Under the pieces are notes generated by a model, which searched no databases, was not told the DNA's origin, and saw nothing but the letters and a program-made list of their open reading frames with translations. Source: Euzebyella marina (GTDB lineage: Bacteria; Bacteroidota; Bacteroidia; Flavobacteriales; Flavobacteriaceae). From it: a DNA stretch of 64,000 bases. A program made the translations under genes and the position numbers. The stretch spans positions 1,116,001-1,180,000 of the forward strand of contig NZ_JACYFK010000001.1 in assembly GCF_014855515.1 (NCBI RefSeq), read 5' to 3'. Positions 51,589 to 61,975 of this stretch are shown one piece after another. Each line of letters begins with the position of its first letter. Positions within the stretch are counted from its first letter, which is position 1.

Positions 51589-53745
51589 ATGTTTAAGTAC
51601 TTCTCAATTTTCTCAATTGGTCTATTCATTTTCTCATGTAGTGAGCCTTCTAATAAAAAAGCAATTTCCGTGACTTATCCGACCACCAAACAAGTTGATT
51701 CAGTAGATACCTATTTTGGCCACGAAGTGAAAGATCCTTATCGCTGGTTGGAAGATGACCGAAGTGAGGAAACGGGAGAATGGGTAAAGACCCAGAATAA
51801 GTCCACCTTTGGTTATTTAAATCAAATCCCTTTTAGGGAGGATTTGAAAAACCGATTGGAGAAGTTATGGAATTACGAGAAAATCGGGGCTCCTTTTAAA
51901 GAGGGCGACTATACCTACTTCTACAAAAACGATGGACTTCAGAATCAATATGTGGTTTACAGAAGCAAGGGTGAAGAAAATCCTGAGGTGTTTTTAGACC
52001 CTAATACGTTTTCTGAAGACGGTACCACCTCACTGGCCGGCCTGAGTTTTACCAAAGACGGTTCTTTGGCCGCCTATCTCATATCGGAAGGGGGCAGCGA
52101 TTGGCGAAAGGCAATTGTCATCGATGCGGTTTCAAAAGAGATAGTCGAAGATACCTTGGTAGACATTAAGTTTAGTGGATTGTCTTGGAAAGGAAATGAA
52201 GGATTTTACTATTCTAGCTACGATAAACCAAAAGGTAGCGAGCTATCGGCAAAAACCGACCAGCATAAGGTCTACTTTCATAAATTAGGAACTTCTCAAA
52301 AGGAAGACCGATTGGTATTTGGGGGTAAGCTTGAAGAGAAACACCGTTATATTGGGGCTTCCGTTACTGAAGACCAACAATATCTGTTACTTTCAGCCGC
52401 CACTTCTACCTCCGGCAATAAGTTATTTATAAAAGATCTCACAAAGCTTAACACCCCATTGAACGTTATTGTAGATGATACTGATTCCGACAATTATGTG
52501 ATCGACAATGTGGGTTCTAAACTATATATTGTTACCAATAGAAATGCCCCGAACAAGAAGATAGTTACCGTAGAGGCATCAGAACCTTCAACGGATAATT
52601 GGGTCGATTTTATACCCGAAACCGAAAACGTGCTATCACCGAGCACCGGGGGCGGCTATTTCTTTACGGAGTATATGGTCGATGCCATCAGTAAGGTGTT
52701 GCAATACGACTACGATGGTAATTTGATTCGAGAGGTAGAATTGCCTGGGGTAGGTAGCGCTTCTGGTTTTGGAGGAAAGAAAGAAGATAAAGAATTCTAC
52801 TTTTCATTTACCAATTACATCGTTCCGGGTTCTTCGTATAAGTACAATGTAGAAACGGGTGATTACAAACCGTATTGGAAACCTGAAATAGATTTTGACC
52901 CTGAAGCTTATGAGAGCAAGCAGGTTTTTTATAGCTCAAAGGATGGAACAAAAGTTCCTATGATCATCACCCATAAAAAAGGCATTGAGCTGAATGGCAA
53001 AAACCCGACCATTCTTTATGGTTATGGCGGTTTCAACATTAGCTTGACGCCTTCTTTTAGTATAGTTAACGCCATTTGGCTTGAACAGGGCGGAATTTAT
53101 GCGGTACCCAATTTAAGGGGAGGTGGCGAGTATGGTAAAAAATGGCATGTGGCCGGTACGAAATTGCAGAAGCAAAATGTTTTTGACGACTTTATAGCTG
53201 CTGCTGAGTACCTGATAGACAATAACTACACATCTTCCGATTATTTGGCGATAAGGGGCGGAAGCAATGGCGGACTTCTAGTTGGGGCCACCATGACCCA
53301 GAGACCTGACCTAATGAAAGTAGCCCTACCTGCAGTGGGGGTTTTAGATATGCTGCGATATCATACGTTCACAGCTGGGGCCGGCTGGGCTTACGACTAT
53401 GGCACCTCAGAAGATGACGAAGAGATGTTTTCATATTTAAAGGGATATTCGCCTTTGCATAACATTGAAAAAGGTGTCTCTTATCCGGCTACATTGGTTA
53501 CCACGGGTGACCATGACGATCGTGTGGTGCCTGCCCATAGCTTTAAATTTGCGGCAGAGCTGCAAGCGAAACAAGCGGGCAACAACCCTACGTTGATTAG
53601 AATTGAGACCAACGCCGGCCATGGGGCCGGTACCCCCGTTAGCAAGACCATAGAACAGTATGCCGATATTTTCGGTTTTACGCTGTATAATATGGGCTTT
53701 GAAAAACTACCGAATATGGCGGTAAGTAAGGAGTTCAAAGATTAA
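51589..53745 (+). CDS. Prolyl oligopeptidase family lipoprotein
   Basis: Serine peptidase of family S9A (718 aa) that cleaves after proline in short peptides. It is exported as a lipoprotein (lipobox LFIFSC). The N-terminal propeller domain (about residues 80-440) is followed by an alpha/beta-hydrolase domain with the nucleophile [12 protein letters not shown], the Asp in [11 protein letters not shown] and the His in NAGHGAG. N-terminal [16 protein letters not shown] is the family start signature. The periplasmic location suggests peptide scavenging. Confidence 0.94.
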   Translation: MFKYFSIFSIGLFIFSCSEPSNKKAISVTYPTTKQVDSVDTYFGHEVKDPYRWLEDDRSEETGEWVKTQNKSTFGYLNQIPFREDLKNRLEKLWNYEKIGAPFKEGDYTYFYKNDGLQNQYVVYRSKGEENPEVFLDPNTFSEDGTTSLAGLSFTKDGSLAAYLISEGGSDWRKAIVIDAVSKEIVEDTLVDIKFSGLSWKGNEGFYYSSYDKPKGSELSAKTDQHKVYFHKLGTSQKEDRLVFGGKLEEKHRYIGASVTEDQQYLLLSAATSTSGNKLFIKDLTKLNTPLNVIVDDTDSDNYVIDNVGSKLYIVTNRNAPNKKIVTVEASEPSTDNWVDFIPETENVLSPSTGGGYFFTEYMVDAISKVLQYDYDGNLIREVELPGVGSASGFGGKKEDKEFYFSFTNYIVPGSSYKYNVETGDYKPYWKPEIDFDPEAYESKQVFYSSKDGTKVPMIITHKKGIELNGKNPTILYGYGGFNISLTPSFSIVNAIWLEQGGIYAVPNLRGGGEYGKKWHVAGTKLQKQNVFDDFIAAAEYLIDNNYTSSDYLAIRGGSNGGLLVGATMTQRPDLMKVALPAVGVLDMLRYHTFTAGAGWAYDYGTSEDDEEMFSYLKGYSPLHNIEKGVSYPATLVTTGDHDDRVVPAHSFKFAAELQAKQAGNNPTLIRIETNAGHGAGTPVSKTIEQYADIFGFTLYNMGFEKLPNMAVSKEFKD

Positions 53746-53832
53746 CTGATTACGACCTTTTTATTCAATATAACGCCGTATCCTGCGTTTTTTAATAAGA
53801 GGTTATCAATTTCCTCCCCCAACAAAAAGTAT

Positions 53833-54825
53833 ATGCTACAAGTAGATCATGTATCGTTCGCTTATGAAGACGGTCAGCCTGTTCTTGAGAATATCAATCT
53901 TAGAATAGCGATAGGCGAGCACATTTCAATCATTGGGGAAAGCGGGTGCGGTAAAAGCACCTTGCTTAAAATCTTGTACGGTCTGCTTGATATTGAAGTG
54001 GGTGAAGTTTATTGGAACGATACCCAAGTACTGGGTCCTGCTTATAATTTAGTGCCCGGTCAGGTATTTATGAAATATTTGGCGCAAGACCTCGACTTGA
54101 TGCCGTTTACGACGGTTCGGGAAAATGTAGGGGAATACCTTTCGGTATTTGACTCTGAAAAGATGGAAGAGCGAATTGATGAACTGCTTGAGCTTGTTGA
54201 AATGAGCAAGTTTGGCGACACCAAAGTTCGTTACCTCAGCGGTGGTCAGCAACAGCGTGTAGCTTTGGCAAGGGTCTTGGCGCAAGAACCACAAGTTCTT
54301 TTGTTGGATGAACCTTTCAGCCATATCGACAATTTTAGAAAAAACGGCCTTCGAAGAAATCTTTTTGGGTATTTAAAAAGACAAAAAATTACGGTGGTCA
54401 CTGCTACCCATGATCCGATGGATATGCTTCCGTATGCTGATAGGGTGGTTGTACTTAAAGATAGGTTCATTATTGCCAAAGACACCCCGAAAAACCTCTA
54501 CGAAAGGCCCCAAGACCTTTACATTGCTTCCTTGTTCGGCGAGGCTAACCGAATTCCTATCAACATATTAAAATCGTATGCCGACACTAAAAGGCGCATT
54601 ATTGTTTATGCCCACGAATTTAAGGTTTCCGAAAAATCGGGATTAGAAGTGGTCGTTAAAGGTTCTTACTACATGGGAGGTTATTACATGATCGGCGGAA
54701 TCTATGAAGAGCACGATGTGTATTTTCATCATCACAAACCTTTAGAAGTAGGCAAAGCGGTATTCCTGAACATTTCAATTGAAACCATCAATCAAAGAAT
54801 GGCGACCCCCACTAATGTGGAATAG
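53833..54825 (+). CDS. ABC transporter ATP-binding protein (orphan)
   Basis: Cytoplasmic ATPase (330 aa) with Walker A GESGCGKST, Q-loop AQDLDLMPF, signature LSGGQQQRVALA, Walker B VLLLDEPF and H-loop TATHDP, followed by a C-terminal TOBE-like region. The organisation resembles iron/spermidine/sulfate importer ATPases. No permease or binding-protein gene lies beside it. Its permease must be elsewhere, or it acts as a regulator. GIYEEHDVYFHHHKP gives an unusual histidine-rich stretch in the C-terminal domain. Confidence 0.88.
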   Translation: MLQVDHVSFAYEDGQPVLENINLRIAIGEHISIIGESGCGKSTLLKILYGLLDIEVGEVYWNDTQVLGPAYNLVPGQVFMKYLAQDLDLMPFTTVRENVGEYLSVFDSEKMEERIDELLELVEMSKFGDTKVRYLSGGQQQRVALARVLAQEPQVLLLDEPFSHIDNFRKNGLRRNLFGYLKRQKITVVTATHDPMDMLPYADRVVVLKDRFIIAKDTPKNLYERPQDLYIASLFGEANRIPINILKSYADTKRRIIVYAHEFKVSEKSGLEVVVKGSYYMGGYYMIGGIYEEHDVYFHHHKPLEVGKAVFLNISIETINQRMATPTNVE

Positions 54826-54973
54826 TAACTCCTTCGCCACAATACTTCTTTTAAGTCAATCATATACCTTTTACAGCGCTTGAAAATCTATCAAGCAGTC
54901 TAATTTCAAGGTTCTTAAGTTGGGCTTCTGTCCATACATTTAGTTAACTCAATTGAACCTAGAACTGTAAAAT

Positions 54974-57112
54974 ATGGCAAAGAAAAAATCTGATCCGGCA
55001 AAAACCGATAAAATCAAGCAACTTGAAAACTATTCGGTCGATTATACCGACAAACCCTTGACCACCAGACAGGGGTTAAAGGTGAACGATACCAATAACT
55101 CCTTAAAAGCGGGCGTGAGGGGCGCAACGCTTTTAGAAGATTTTCTCCTGAGGGAAAAGATACATAGCTTCGACCACGAAAGAATACCTGAAAGAATCGT
55201 ACATGCTAGGGGCAGTGCGGCCCACGGTTATTTTGAACTTATCGAAAGTATTGAACAATATTCAAAAGCGGGCATATTCACAGATACTACGCGAAAGACC
55301 CCGGTTTTTGTACGATTTTCGACTGTTGCGGGCTCGAAGGGTTCTACCGATTTGGCAAGGGATGTTAGAGGGTTCGCTGTTAAATTTTATACCAAGGAAG
55401 GAACTTGGGACCTTGTGGGAAACAATATGCCCATCTTCTTCATTCAAGATGCCATGAAATTTCCTGACCTGATTCATTCCGTGAAACCAGAGCCGAACAA
55501 TGAAATTCCTCAGGCAGCATCGGCTCATGATACATTTTACGATTTCGTTTCCAAAACTACCGAAACGTTGCATAACCATATATGGGTCATGAGCGATAGA
55601 GGTATACCTCGTAGCTATCGTATGATGGAAGGTTTTGGCATCCATACTTTTCGACTAGTGAACAAAGATGGAGAGGCTCATTTCGTAAAATTTCATTGGA
55701 AGCCTAAATTGGGGGTACACTCCGTCACTTGGGATGAGGCCGTAAAGATATCAGGGGCCGATAGCGACTTTCACAGAAGAGATCTTTGGGATGCCATTGA
55801 ATCAGGTAATTATCCCGAATGGGAATTGGGCGTGCAGGTAGTGCCTGAGAAAGATGAGCATAAATATGATTTTGACCTTCTTGACCCTACAAAATTGATT
55901 CCTGAAGAGATGGTGCCGGTCAAAATAATCGGTAGAATGGTACTGAACCGCAATCCAGAAAACTTTTTTGCTGAGACCGAACAAGTAGCCTTCTTACCGG
56001 GAAATATTGTTCCGGGTATCGATTTTACCAATGATCCCCTTTTGCAGGGTAGGTTGTTCTCCTATCGCGATACGCAACTATCGCGCTTAGGCAGCCCCAA
56101 TTTCCACCAAATACCCATCAACAGGCCGGTAGCTGATGTTTACGTCAATCAAAGAGACGGTCATATGCAAATGGATGTTCCTAAGGGACAGACCGCGTAT
56201 TTCCCCAATGCGCTAAGCAATGGGTGCCCGTATCTTAGCAAAGTTGCAGAAGGAGGTTTTGATTCGTATCAAGAACGAATCGATGCCAAAAAAATTAGGG
56301 CCCGTAGTGAAAGTTTTAGTGATCATTTCTCACAACCCGCTTTATTTTATCGCAGTCTGGCAAAGTGGGAAAAAGAACATGTGATATCAGCATATTCATT
56401 TGAGCTGGGCAAGTGTAATAATGAGCCCATCAAAGAACGTATGTTATATATAATCGCGCAAATAGATACCGACTTGGCCAAGAAGGTCGCAGAAAACCTG
56501 GGTGTGAAAGTGCCAAAAAGTGTAGAAAAGCCCTTAAATCAGGCTATTGGTGCTGATGCCGTTGTGGAGGACCATCAACCTGGGAAAAAGAAAATCTACC
56601 TAGAGGAATCGCCCGTTCTTAGTCAAGCTAATACAAAGTTTGAAAGTATTGTCACTAGGCAGGTGGCCTTTTTGGTGGCGGACGGTTTTCACATGAAAGA
56701 TTTTGAAACAATGCAGAAAGCCTTGGAAAAAGAAAAGGCGGTAGTAAAGCTTGTGGCACCACACGGCGGAAGCATTAAATGCGATGAAGATATGAACCAC
56801 AAAGTCGATGCGGCCATTATGACGACCGAGAGTGTTCTCTTTGATGCTGTGTATGTGCCCGGTGGGGAAAAGTCACTAAAGAGAATAATGGGCGAACCTA
56901 AATTTTTAAAATTCTTGAACGAAGCTTTTTCACACTGCAAGGCTATAGCTTTTGGTAAAGAAGCCGAAGATTTACTGGAGGCGACCGCTTTTAAAAACCA
57001 TACCGATGATGAGGCTTTGTTGATGAACAAAAAGCCAAAGGATTTCATTTCGGCCATTGCCAAGCATAGAAACTGGAATAGAATGGAAGTTGCCCAAAAA
57101 ATACCAGTCTAA
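54974..57112 (+). CDS. katE: Large-subunit (HPII-type) catalase
   Basis: Heme catalase (712 aa) that disproportionates hydrogen peroxide. Catalytic histidine in RIVHARGSAAHGYFE, asparagine in LVGNNMPIFF, and the heme-ligand tyrosine region LFSYRDTQLSRLGSPNF. The C-terminal 150 residues (QVAFLVADGFHMKDFETM, DAVYVPGGEKSL) form a DJ-1/PfpI-like domain, as in Escherichia coli KatE. The conserved core is intact. The terminator immediately downstream serves both this gene and dinB. Confidence 0.95.
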   Translation: MAKKKSDPAKTDKIKQLENYSVDYTDKPLTTRQGLKVNDTNNSLKAGVRGATLLEDFLLREKIHSFDHERIPERIVHARGSAAHGYFELIESIEQYSKAGIFTDTTRKTPVFVRFSTVAGSKGSTDLARDVRGFAVKFYTKEGTWDLVGNNMPIFFIQDAMKFPDLIHSVKPEPNNEIPQAASAHDTFYDFVSKTTETLHNHIWVMSDRGIPRSYRMMEGFGIHTFRLVNKDGEAHFVKFHWKPKLGVHSVTWDEAVKISGADSDFHRRDLWDAIESGNYPEWELGVQVVPEKDEHKYDFDLLDPTKLIPEEMVPVKIIGRMVLNRNPENFFAETEQVAFLPGNIVPGIDFTNDPLLQGRLFSYRDTQLSRLGSPNFHQIPINRPVADVYVNQRDGHMQMDVPKGQTAYFPNALSNGCPYLSKVAEGGFDSYQERIDAKKIRARSESFSDHFSQPALFYRSLAKWEKEHVISAYSFELGKCNNEPIKERMLYIIAQIDTDLAKKVAENLGVKVPKSVEKPLNQAIGADAVVEDHQPGKKKIYLEESPVLSQANTKFESIVTRQVAFLVADGFHMKDFETMQKALEKEKAVVKLVAPHGGSIKCDEDMNHKVDAAIMTTESVLFDAVYVPGGEKSLKRIMGEPKFLKFLNEAFSHCKAIAFGKEAEDLLEATAFKNHTDDEALLMNKKPKDFISAIAKHRNWNRMEVAQKIPV

Positions 57113-57128
57113 ATACGGGAAGTAGTGA

Positions 57129-57165
57129 ATGGCCTCGCTTGTATAAGTGAGGTCATTTCTTTTTT
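57129..57165 (+). terminator. katE terminator
   Basis: A 12-bp stem with two wobbles (57129-57140 with 57145-57156, GTAT loop) is followed by TTCTTTTTT. It overlaps the convergent dinB stop by two bases. Confidence 0.85.
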
Positions 57166-58264
57166 AAAACTCGAACTTTAACTGAACGGATACTGTTTGA
57201 CTTTGTTCCGTTTTTTTGCTTTTATCGGTATTTAGATTGGAAAGTGAAATACCCAATAGGCGAACTGAATTTTTCATTTCCTCTTGATAGAGAAGTTCTT
57301 TGGCAGCCTCAAGAATAAGGCTTTTGTCAGAAATAAAATAAGAAAGTGTTTTGCTGCGGGTGTTTAGTGTAAAATCACTGTATTTTATTTTTAAGGTAAC
57401 CGTCTTTCCCGCAATTTTCGATTTTTTTAAACGCCGTTCCAATTCTTCAGCGATGTGGTTCAAACGCTCAAGCATGAAAATCTCACTGCTCAAATTTTCG
57501 TTGAACGTTCTCTCTGCGCCAACGGATTTTGGTATTCTGTGCGGTTTTACCTCACTTTTGTGAATACCCCGAACTACATGATAATAATAGCCCCCGTTTT
57601 TGCCAAAATGCTCCTCTAAAAATTCCATGGGCCTTGATTTGAGGTCCGCACCGGTAAAAATGCCCAGTTTGTACATTTTCTCGGCAGTAACCTTACCTAC
57701 ACCATAAAATTTTCTAATATCAAGGTTTTCCAAAAACTCTAAAACCTCTTCGGGATTCACCGTTTTTTGCCCGTTAGGTTTGTTATAATCACTGGCCACT
57801 TTGGCAATAAACTTGTTGATTGAAATACCTGCCGAAGCGGTGAGGCCTGTTTCCTCTAGAATTCTTTGCCGAATTTCTTTGGCTATCAATGTGGCCGAGG
57901 GGTTTCCTTTTTTATTGATGGTGACATCGAGATAAGCCTCGTCCAACGAGAGAGGCTCGACCAAATCGGTATATTCGAAAAAAATACGTCTAATTTGTTT
58001 CGATATTTCTTTGTACCTGTCAAAACGCGTTTTTACGAAAATCAATTGCGGACATTTTCTTTTGGCAATAACGCTGCTCATGGCACTTCTAACGCCAAAC
58101 TTTCGTGCCTCGTAACTAGCTGCGGAAACAACACCTCTTTTTGAGCTTCCGCCGACGGCAATAGGCTTACCTTTGAGCTCCGGATTGTCCAATTGCTCTA
58201 CAGAGGCATAGAACGCATCCATGTCAACGTGTATGATTTTGCGATTGTCTAATTCATTGGACAT
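57164..58264 (-). CDS. dinB: DNA polymerase IV (DinB)
   Basis: Y-family translesion polymerase (366 aa). Catalytic motifs are IIHVDMDAFYASVEQLDNPELKG and PLSLDEAYLDVT (with acidic pair), plus the little-finger domain in the C-terminal half. Family-typical YGVGKVTAEKMYKLGIF lies in the thumb. The extreme C-terminus does not show a clear beta-clamp-binding pentapeptide (ends SVQLKFEF). Divergent from the gene at 58290. Confidence 0.95.
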   Translation of the reverse strand: MSNELDNRKIIHVDMDAFYASVEQLDNPELKGKPIAVGGSSKRGVVSAASYEARKFGVRSAMSSVIAKRKCPQLIFVKTRFDRYKEISKQIRRIFFEYTDLVEPLSLDEAYLDVTINKKGNPSATLIAKEIRQRILEETGLTASAGISINKFIAKVASDYNKPNGQKTVNPEEVLEFLENLDIRKFYGVGKVTAEKMYKLGIFTGADLKSRPMEFLEEHFGKNGGYYYHVVRGIHKSEVKPHRIPKSVGAERTFNENLSSEIFMLERLNHIAEELERRLKKSKIAGKTVTLKIKYSDFTLNTRSKTLSYFISDKSLILEAAKELLYQEEMKNSVRLLGISLSNLNTDKSKKTEQSQTVSVQLKFEF

Positions 58265-58289
58265 GCCGTAAAATTAAGTTATATTTATT

Positions 58290-58961
58290 TTGATGGAAGC
58301 ACAGAAAAAGAAGGCGATCATTCTTGGTGCCACGGGCCTTACGGGTAGCGAGTTGCTTAATTTGCTACTGAACGATGATCGCTATGAAGAGATTATTTTG
58401 TTATCACGTTCAACCGTAGGTTTTGAACATCCTAAAGTGAAAGAATTCTTAGGAAATTTAATGAACCTAAAGAATTTTGAGGAGCATTTTAAGGCCGATG
58501 AAGTGTTCTGTTGCATAGGTACTACCAAGTCGAAGACACCCAACAAAGAAGTTTACCGCCAAATAGACTATGGCATACCTGTAGCTGCGGCAGAACTCTG
58601 CAAAAAAAATCAAATACCGACATTTTTGGTGGTTTCTGCCATGGGTGCCAACGATAAAAGTAAAATTTTCTATAACCGCACCAAGGGTGAAATGGAAAAC
58701 GCGGTTCTCGCCCTAAAGATTGACAATACCTACATCTTACAACCCTCGCTAATCGGGGGCAAGCGTTCTGAAAAGAGGGCAGGCGAATGGCTTTTCAAGC
58801 AAATAATGAAAGTGGGCAATCTACTTCTGGTTGGCGGTTTAGAAAAATACCGTTCCATTCAACCTAATACCATCGCCCAATGCATGGTATGGTTGGCGAA
58901 TAATGCTTACGATAAGATAAGAATTGAATCTCATACCATTAAAAAACTAGCTGCTAAGTGA
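58290..58961 (+). CDS. NAD(P)-binding Rossmann protein (HTATIP2/atypical SDR-like)
   Basis: Atypical short-chain dehydrogenase-like protein (223 aa) with the nucleotide-binding motif AIILGATGLTGSELLNLLL and FLVVSAMGANDKSKIFYNRTKGEME, which contains YxxxK-like spacing. The family resembles eukaryotic HTATIP2/TIP30 and bacterial oxidoreductases of unknown substrate. It overlaps the CYTH gene by 4 bp, so the two are co-translated. Confidence 0.86.
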   Translation: MMEAQKKKAIILGATGLTGSELLNLLLNDDRYEEIILLSRSTVGFEHPKVKEFLGNLMNLKNFEEHFKADEVFCCIGTTKSKTPNKEVYRQIDYGIPVAAAELCKKNQIPTFLVVSAMGANDKSKIFYNRTKGEMENAVLALKIDNTYILQPSLIGGKRSEKRAGEWLFKQIMKVGNLLLVGGLEKYRSIQPNTIAQCMVWLANNAYDKIRIESHTIKKLAAK

Positions 58962-59425
58962 TAGAAATTGAAAGAAAGTTTTTGGTAAACTCGAACGATT
59001 TTAAAGAACATGCCACTCATAATGAGCGTATTGTTCAAGGTTTTTTGAACACCGACCCAGACCGTACCGTTCGTGTTCGAATCAAAGGAGATTCAGGGTT
59101 TTTAACGGTCAAGGGCAAGTCGAACAAAGAGGGTACGACCCGATTTGAGTGGGAAAACAAGATAACAGTTACCGAGGCCGAACAATTATTGATTTTGTGT
59201 GAAAAGGGAATCATCGATAAAACCAGGTTTTTGGTACCGGTAGGCAATCACCTTTATGAGGTAGATGAGTTCTATGGCGACAATTTGGGGCTCACCATTG
59301 CAGAAATAGAACTTTCGGCCGAAAATGAAAGGTTCATCAAGCCTGATTGGTTAGGTGACGAGGTTACGGGCGATATTAAGTATTACAATTCGCAATTGGG
59401 CAAGAAACCGTTTAAAACATGGTAA
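58958..59425 (+). CDS. CYTH-domain triphosphate phosphohydrolase-like protein
   Basis: CYTH/triphosphate tunnel metalloenzyme (155 aa) with the N-terminal EIERKFLV signature, alternating basic/acidic tunnel residues (RTVRVRIKG, LTVKGKS, TRFEWENKI) and LTIAEIELSAENERF. Related proteins hydrolyse tripolyphosphate or other organic triphosphates. It starts ATGA-like within the preceding Rossmann gene and is followed by a lipoprotein. Confidence 0.88.
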   Translation: MIEIERKFLVNSNDFKEHATHNERIVQGFLNTDPDRTVRVRIKGDSGFLTVKGKSNKEGTTRFEWENKITVTEAEQLLILCEKGIIDKTRFLVPVGNHLYEVDEFYGDNLGLTIAEIELSAENERFIKPDWLGDEVTGDIKYYNSQLGKKPFKTW

Positions 59426-59426
59426 A

Positions 59427-59921
59427 ATGAAGAACTTGTATTTTTTATTGCTTTTAGGAAGTTTAGTTGCCTGTAAAGAGGAAAAGCAAAATACGAATAA
59501 TGAAACCAATATCACTGTTGTTGAGAAAGAGCCTTCGGTAGCCCAGAAAAAAGCCGATTTAGAGGCAAGGGGCTTTCAGATATTTGATTACGTCGATGAG
59601 TCTACGAAAGATACGGTGCTGATGCAGCAATATTTTATAGCCTTTCTAAAAAGAGGTCCCAATCGTTCGCAAAACAAGACGGAGGCGGATAGTCTTCAAA
59701 AATTACATTTGGCCCACTTGGGGAAAATGTATGAGTTGGGCCATGCCGATATTTCCGGGCCTTTCGGTGATGATGGAGACATTAGGGGTATAACCATTTA
59801 CAACACACCTACGTTAGAAATGGCTGATAGTTTGGCAAACGCCGACCCTATGGTCAAAGCCGGAAGATTAGTGATTGAAATTCACCCATGGTGGGCAGCT
59901 AAGGGTTTTGGGCTAAGGTAA
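59427..59921 (+). CDS. YciI-like lipoprotein
   Basis: Envelope lipoprotein (164 aa) with lipobox LGSLVAC. The mature part is YciI/ferredoxin-like (QQYFIAFLKRGPNRSQ, LHLAHLGKMYELGHADISGPF, GITIYNTPTLEMADSLANADP), which are landmarks of the YciI family, usually cytoplasmic; here it is exported. The start at 59427 is chosen because it gives the signal peptide and follows the CYTH stop by one base. Function unknown. Confidence 0.82.
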   Translation: MKNLYFLLLLGSLVACKEEKQNTNNETNITVVEKEPSVAQKKADLEARGFQIFDYVDESTKDTVLMQQYFIAFLKRGPNRSQNKTEADSLQKLHLAHLGKMYELGHADISGPFGDDGDIRGITIYNTPTLEMADSLANADPMVKAGRLVIEIHPWWAAKGFGLR

Positions 59922-59974
59922 ATTTGATCAACATGAGGGTAGTTTCTCCATAATCCTCGTTGGGAAAAAAGGTA

Positions 59975-60547
59975 CTATTTCCTTATCCCCTGTAAGGGTA
60001 CAATAATCAAATGGTCAAGCAGCTCTTCGGTAGTGTAATTTTCGAAGAATTCCCCATGGGGCAAGATGACCTCATCGATGCGTAAAAGAAATAGTTCGCA
60101 CATCAATTTAAGATTGATGCCCTCTCTTATCAATTGGTCTTCTTTAGCCTTTTTTAGTAGGGTGTAAACATATTCCCAGACAACTTCACGTCTGAAGTTT
60201 TCAAACAATTTATAGGCTTCGGGGTAGTACTTTTTTAAACCGAACAAAAAGGTAGGGCTGAGATTTCTCAACTCTTTAAGCCCTACCCTATATATCTGTA
60301 CAATTCGGTTAAAAGGGTCTTTTGGTTCTTCAGAGGTATGAAAAAAAGAACTCATTTCGCTGCGTGTTCGCTCTAAAAGGTAGGCCACACTTTGCTCAAC
60401 CAACTCACTTTTGTTCTTGAAATGAACATAGATGCTCTTTTTGGAAATGCCCAATGAGTTGGCCACATCATCCATACTGACTCTCTTACATCCGTACTGT
60501 GTAAAAAGGTCGTGAGCCTGTTCTAAAACAACTATCTTCTCTTTCAT
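59975..60547 (-). CDS. TetR-family repressor of the efflux operon
   Basis: TetR-type regulator (190 aa) with the N-terminal helix-turn-helix SMDDVANSLGISKKSIYVHFKNKSEL and an all-helical ligand-binding domain. It lies 15 nt downstream of the outer-membrane-factor gene as the last gene of the RND operon, so it is probably autoregulated with the pump. The ligand is unknown. No clear dyad near its start was found; the operator probably lies upstream of the pump, beyond the right edge. Confidence 0.9.
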   Translation of the reverse strand: MKEKIVVLEQAHDLFTQYGCKRVSMDDVANSLGISKKSIYVHFKNKSELVEQSVAYLLERTRSEMSSFFHTSEEPKDPFNRIVQIYRVGLKELRNLSPTFLFGLKKYYPEAYKLFENFRREVVWEYVYTLLKKAKEDQLIREGINLKLMCELFLLRIDEVILPHGEFFENYTTEELLDHLIIVPLQGIRK

Positions 60548-60562
60548 AACTCGTCAGGCCTC

Positions 60563-61963
60563 CTATTGCCAACCTCCGCCTAAAGCCCTGTAAAGCTCTA
60601 CTGTAGCACTTAATTGACCGTATTGCGAATTGATAAGATTCAACTCGGAATTAAGTGCATTCTGCCTTGCCGTAAGAACCTCTAAATAATTGGCAAGGCC
60701 ATTGTTCAGTAGTTCTTCGGAATAATCTTCGGCCAATGCATACGATTCGAGCTCTTTTTCACGTGCCGATAATTTTTTCGTTTCGGCATTGTAGCTATAC
60801 AAGGCGTTCGATACTTCTTGCCCTGCGGTAAGCAACACCTTTTTATAGCTTAAAAGAGCCTGTTCTTGCTGTGCTTTTGACACTTCTAATTGGGTTCTTA
60901 GCTGACGCTGGTTGAACAAAGGTTGGGTCAACGAGCCCACCAATGTCGAGAAGAGCGAACTGGCATCGAACCAATTGTCAAGCTCCAAACTTTGAAGCCC
61001 TCCGGTAGCTGTTAACGTCAGGCTAGGGTACATGCTGCTTTTGGCCACATTGGTTAGCTCAAAAGCATTCACAAGGGCATACTCAGACTGGATTACATCT
61101 GGTCTGTTGGCCAAAAGCGACGCAGGAACACCAGTTCTTAATTCGGTTTCGATTTCTTGTTGTGACAATTGACTTCTCTCAACCTCATGAGGGGGTTCGC
61201 CTAACAAAATACAAAAGCTATTCTCTAGTAGTTTGATGTTGTTCTCAAGGTCTATCAAAATAATTTCGGTGGTGTGTACCTGGGCTTCGGTCTGTTTTAC
61301 CGCCACTTCTGTAACTTGGCCGGCATCTTTAAGAGCGGCGGTGGTCTCAAGACTGCTCTTTCGGGCATTTAAAGTCTCTTCGGCCACTCTTTTTTGCCGG
61401 TCAAGCGCCAATAATTGGTAGTAGGTGTCGGCGATACTGGCAATCAGTTGTGTTTTGACCGCTTGGTGGGCCGCTACACTCTGTAGATAGCTGGCACCAG
61501 CAGCCCTTTTATTACTTCTGATTTTTCCCCAAATATCGGCTTCCCAAGAAAGATTTCCTGATAATTGGTACTGCTCGATGGCTTCGCTAAAAATGCTTCC
61601 GAACTGGCTATTTTCAGAGTTCTTGGTCCGCGTCACGCTAGCAGTGGCCGAAAGGGTTGGAAAATACCCGGCCTTGCCTTGTTTAAGATAGGCTTCGGCG
61701 CTAACAACACTTTGCATGGCCATACGAATATCCAAATTATTGGTCAGTGCCTTTTCGATGTAGCCTTGAAGCTGTGCGTCCGTGAAAATTTCTTTCCAAG
61801 AGACTTCAGCTATTGAAAGGCTGTCTTGGGGCAACTGATCGGTTCGGTAAAGGTTCTCGGTCTGTAAATCGGGTCTTTCGTAGTTCTTGGCCACGAAACA
61901 CGACTGCAAGATCAATGGTAAGACCAGAACGACTAGTAATTTTATATGGTTATGTTTTTTCAT
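60563..61963 (-). CDS. Outer-membrane factor lipoprotein (OprM/NodT-type)
   Basis: TolC-like outer-membrane channel (466 aa) for tripartite efflux. It is a lipoprotein (LPLILQSC). Two repeated OEP domains follow, with LSWEADIWGKIRSNKRAAGASYLQS and NALNSELNLINSQYGQL marking the helical repeats, and NYLEVLTARQNALNSE typical of the family. It follows the RND pump by 12 nt and precedes TetR. Confidence 0.95.
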   Translation of the reverse strand: MKKHNHIKLLVVLVLPLILQSCFVAKNYERPDLQTENLYRTDQLPQDSLSIAEVSWKEIFTDAQLQGYIEKALTNNLDIRMAMQSVVSAEAYLKQGKAGYFPTLSATASVTRTKNSENSQFGSIFSEAIEQYQLSGNLSWEADIWGKIRSNKRAAGASYLQSVAAHQAVKTQLIASIADTYYQLLALDRQKRVAEETLNARKSSLETTAALKDAGQVTEVAVKQTEAQVHTTEIILIDLENNIKLLENSFCILLGEPPHEVERSQLSQQEIETELRTGVPASLLANRPDVIQSEYALVNAFELTNVAKSSMYPSLTLTATGGLQSLELDNWFDASSLFSTLVGSLTQPLFNQRQLRTQLEVSKAQQEQALLSYKKVLLTAGQEVSNALYSYNAETKKLSAREKELESYALAEDYSEELLNNGLANYLEVLTARQNALNSELNLINSQYGQLSATVELYRALGGGWQ

Positions 61964-61975
61964 TGTCTTAAATTC

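Noticed and set aside
54100..54485. Minus-strand frames inside the ABC ATPase gene
   Set aside because: Antisense to Walker and signature motifs; no start context or protein features.
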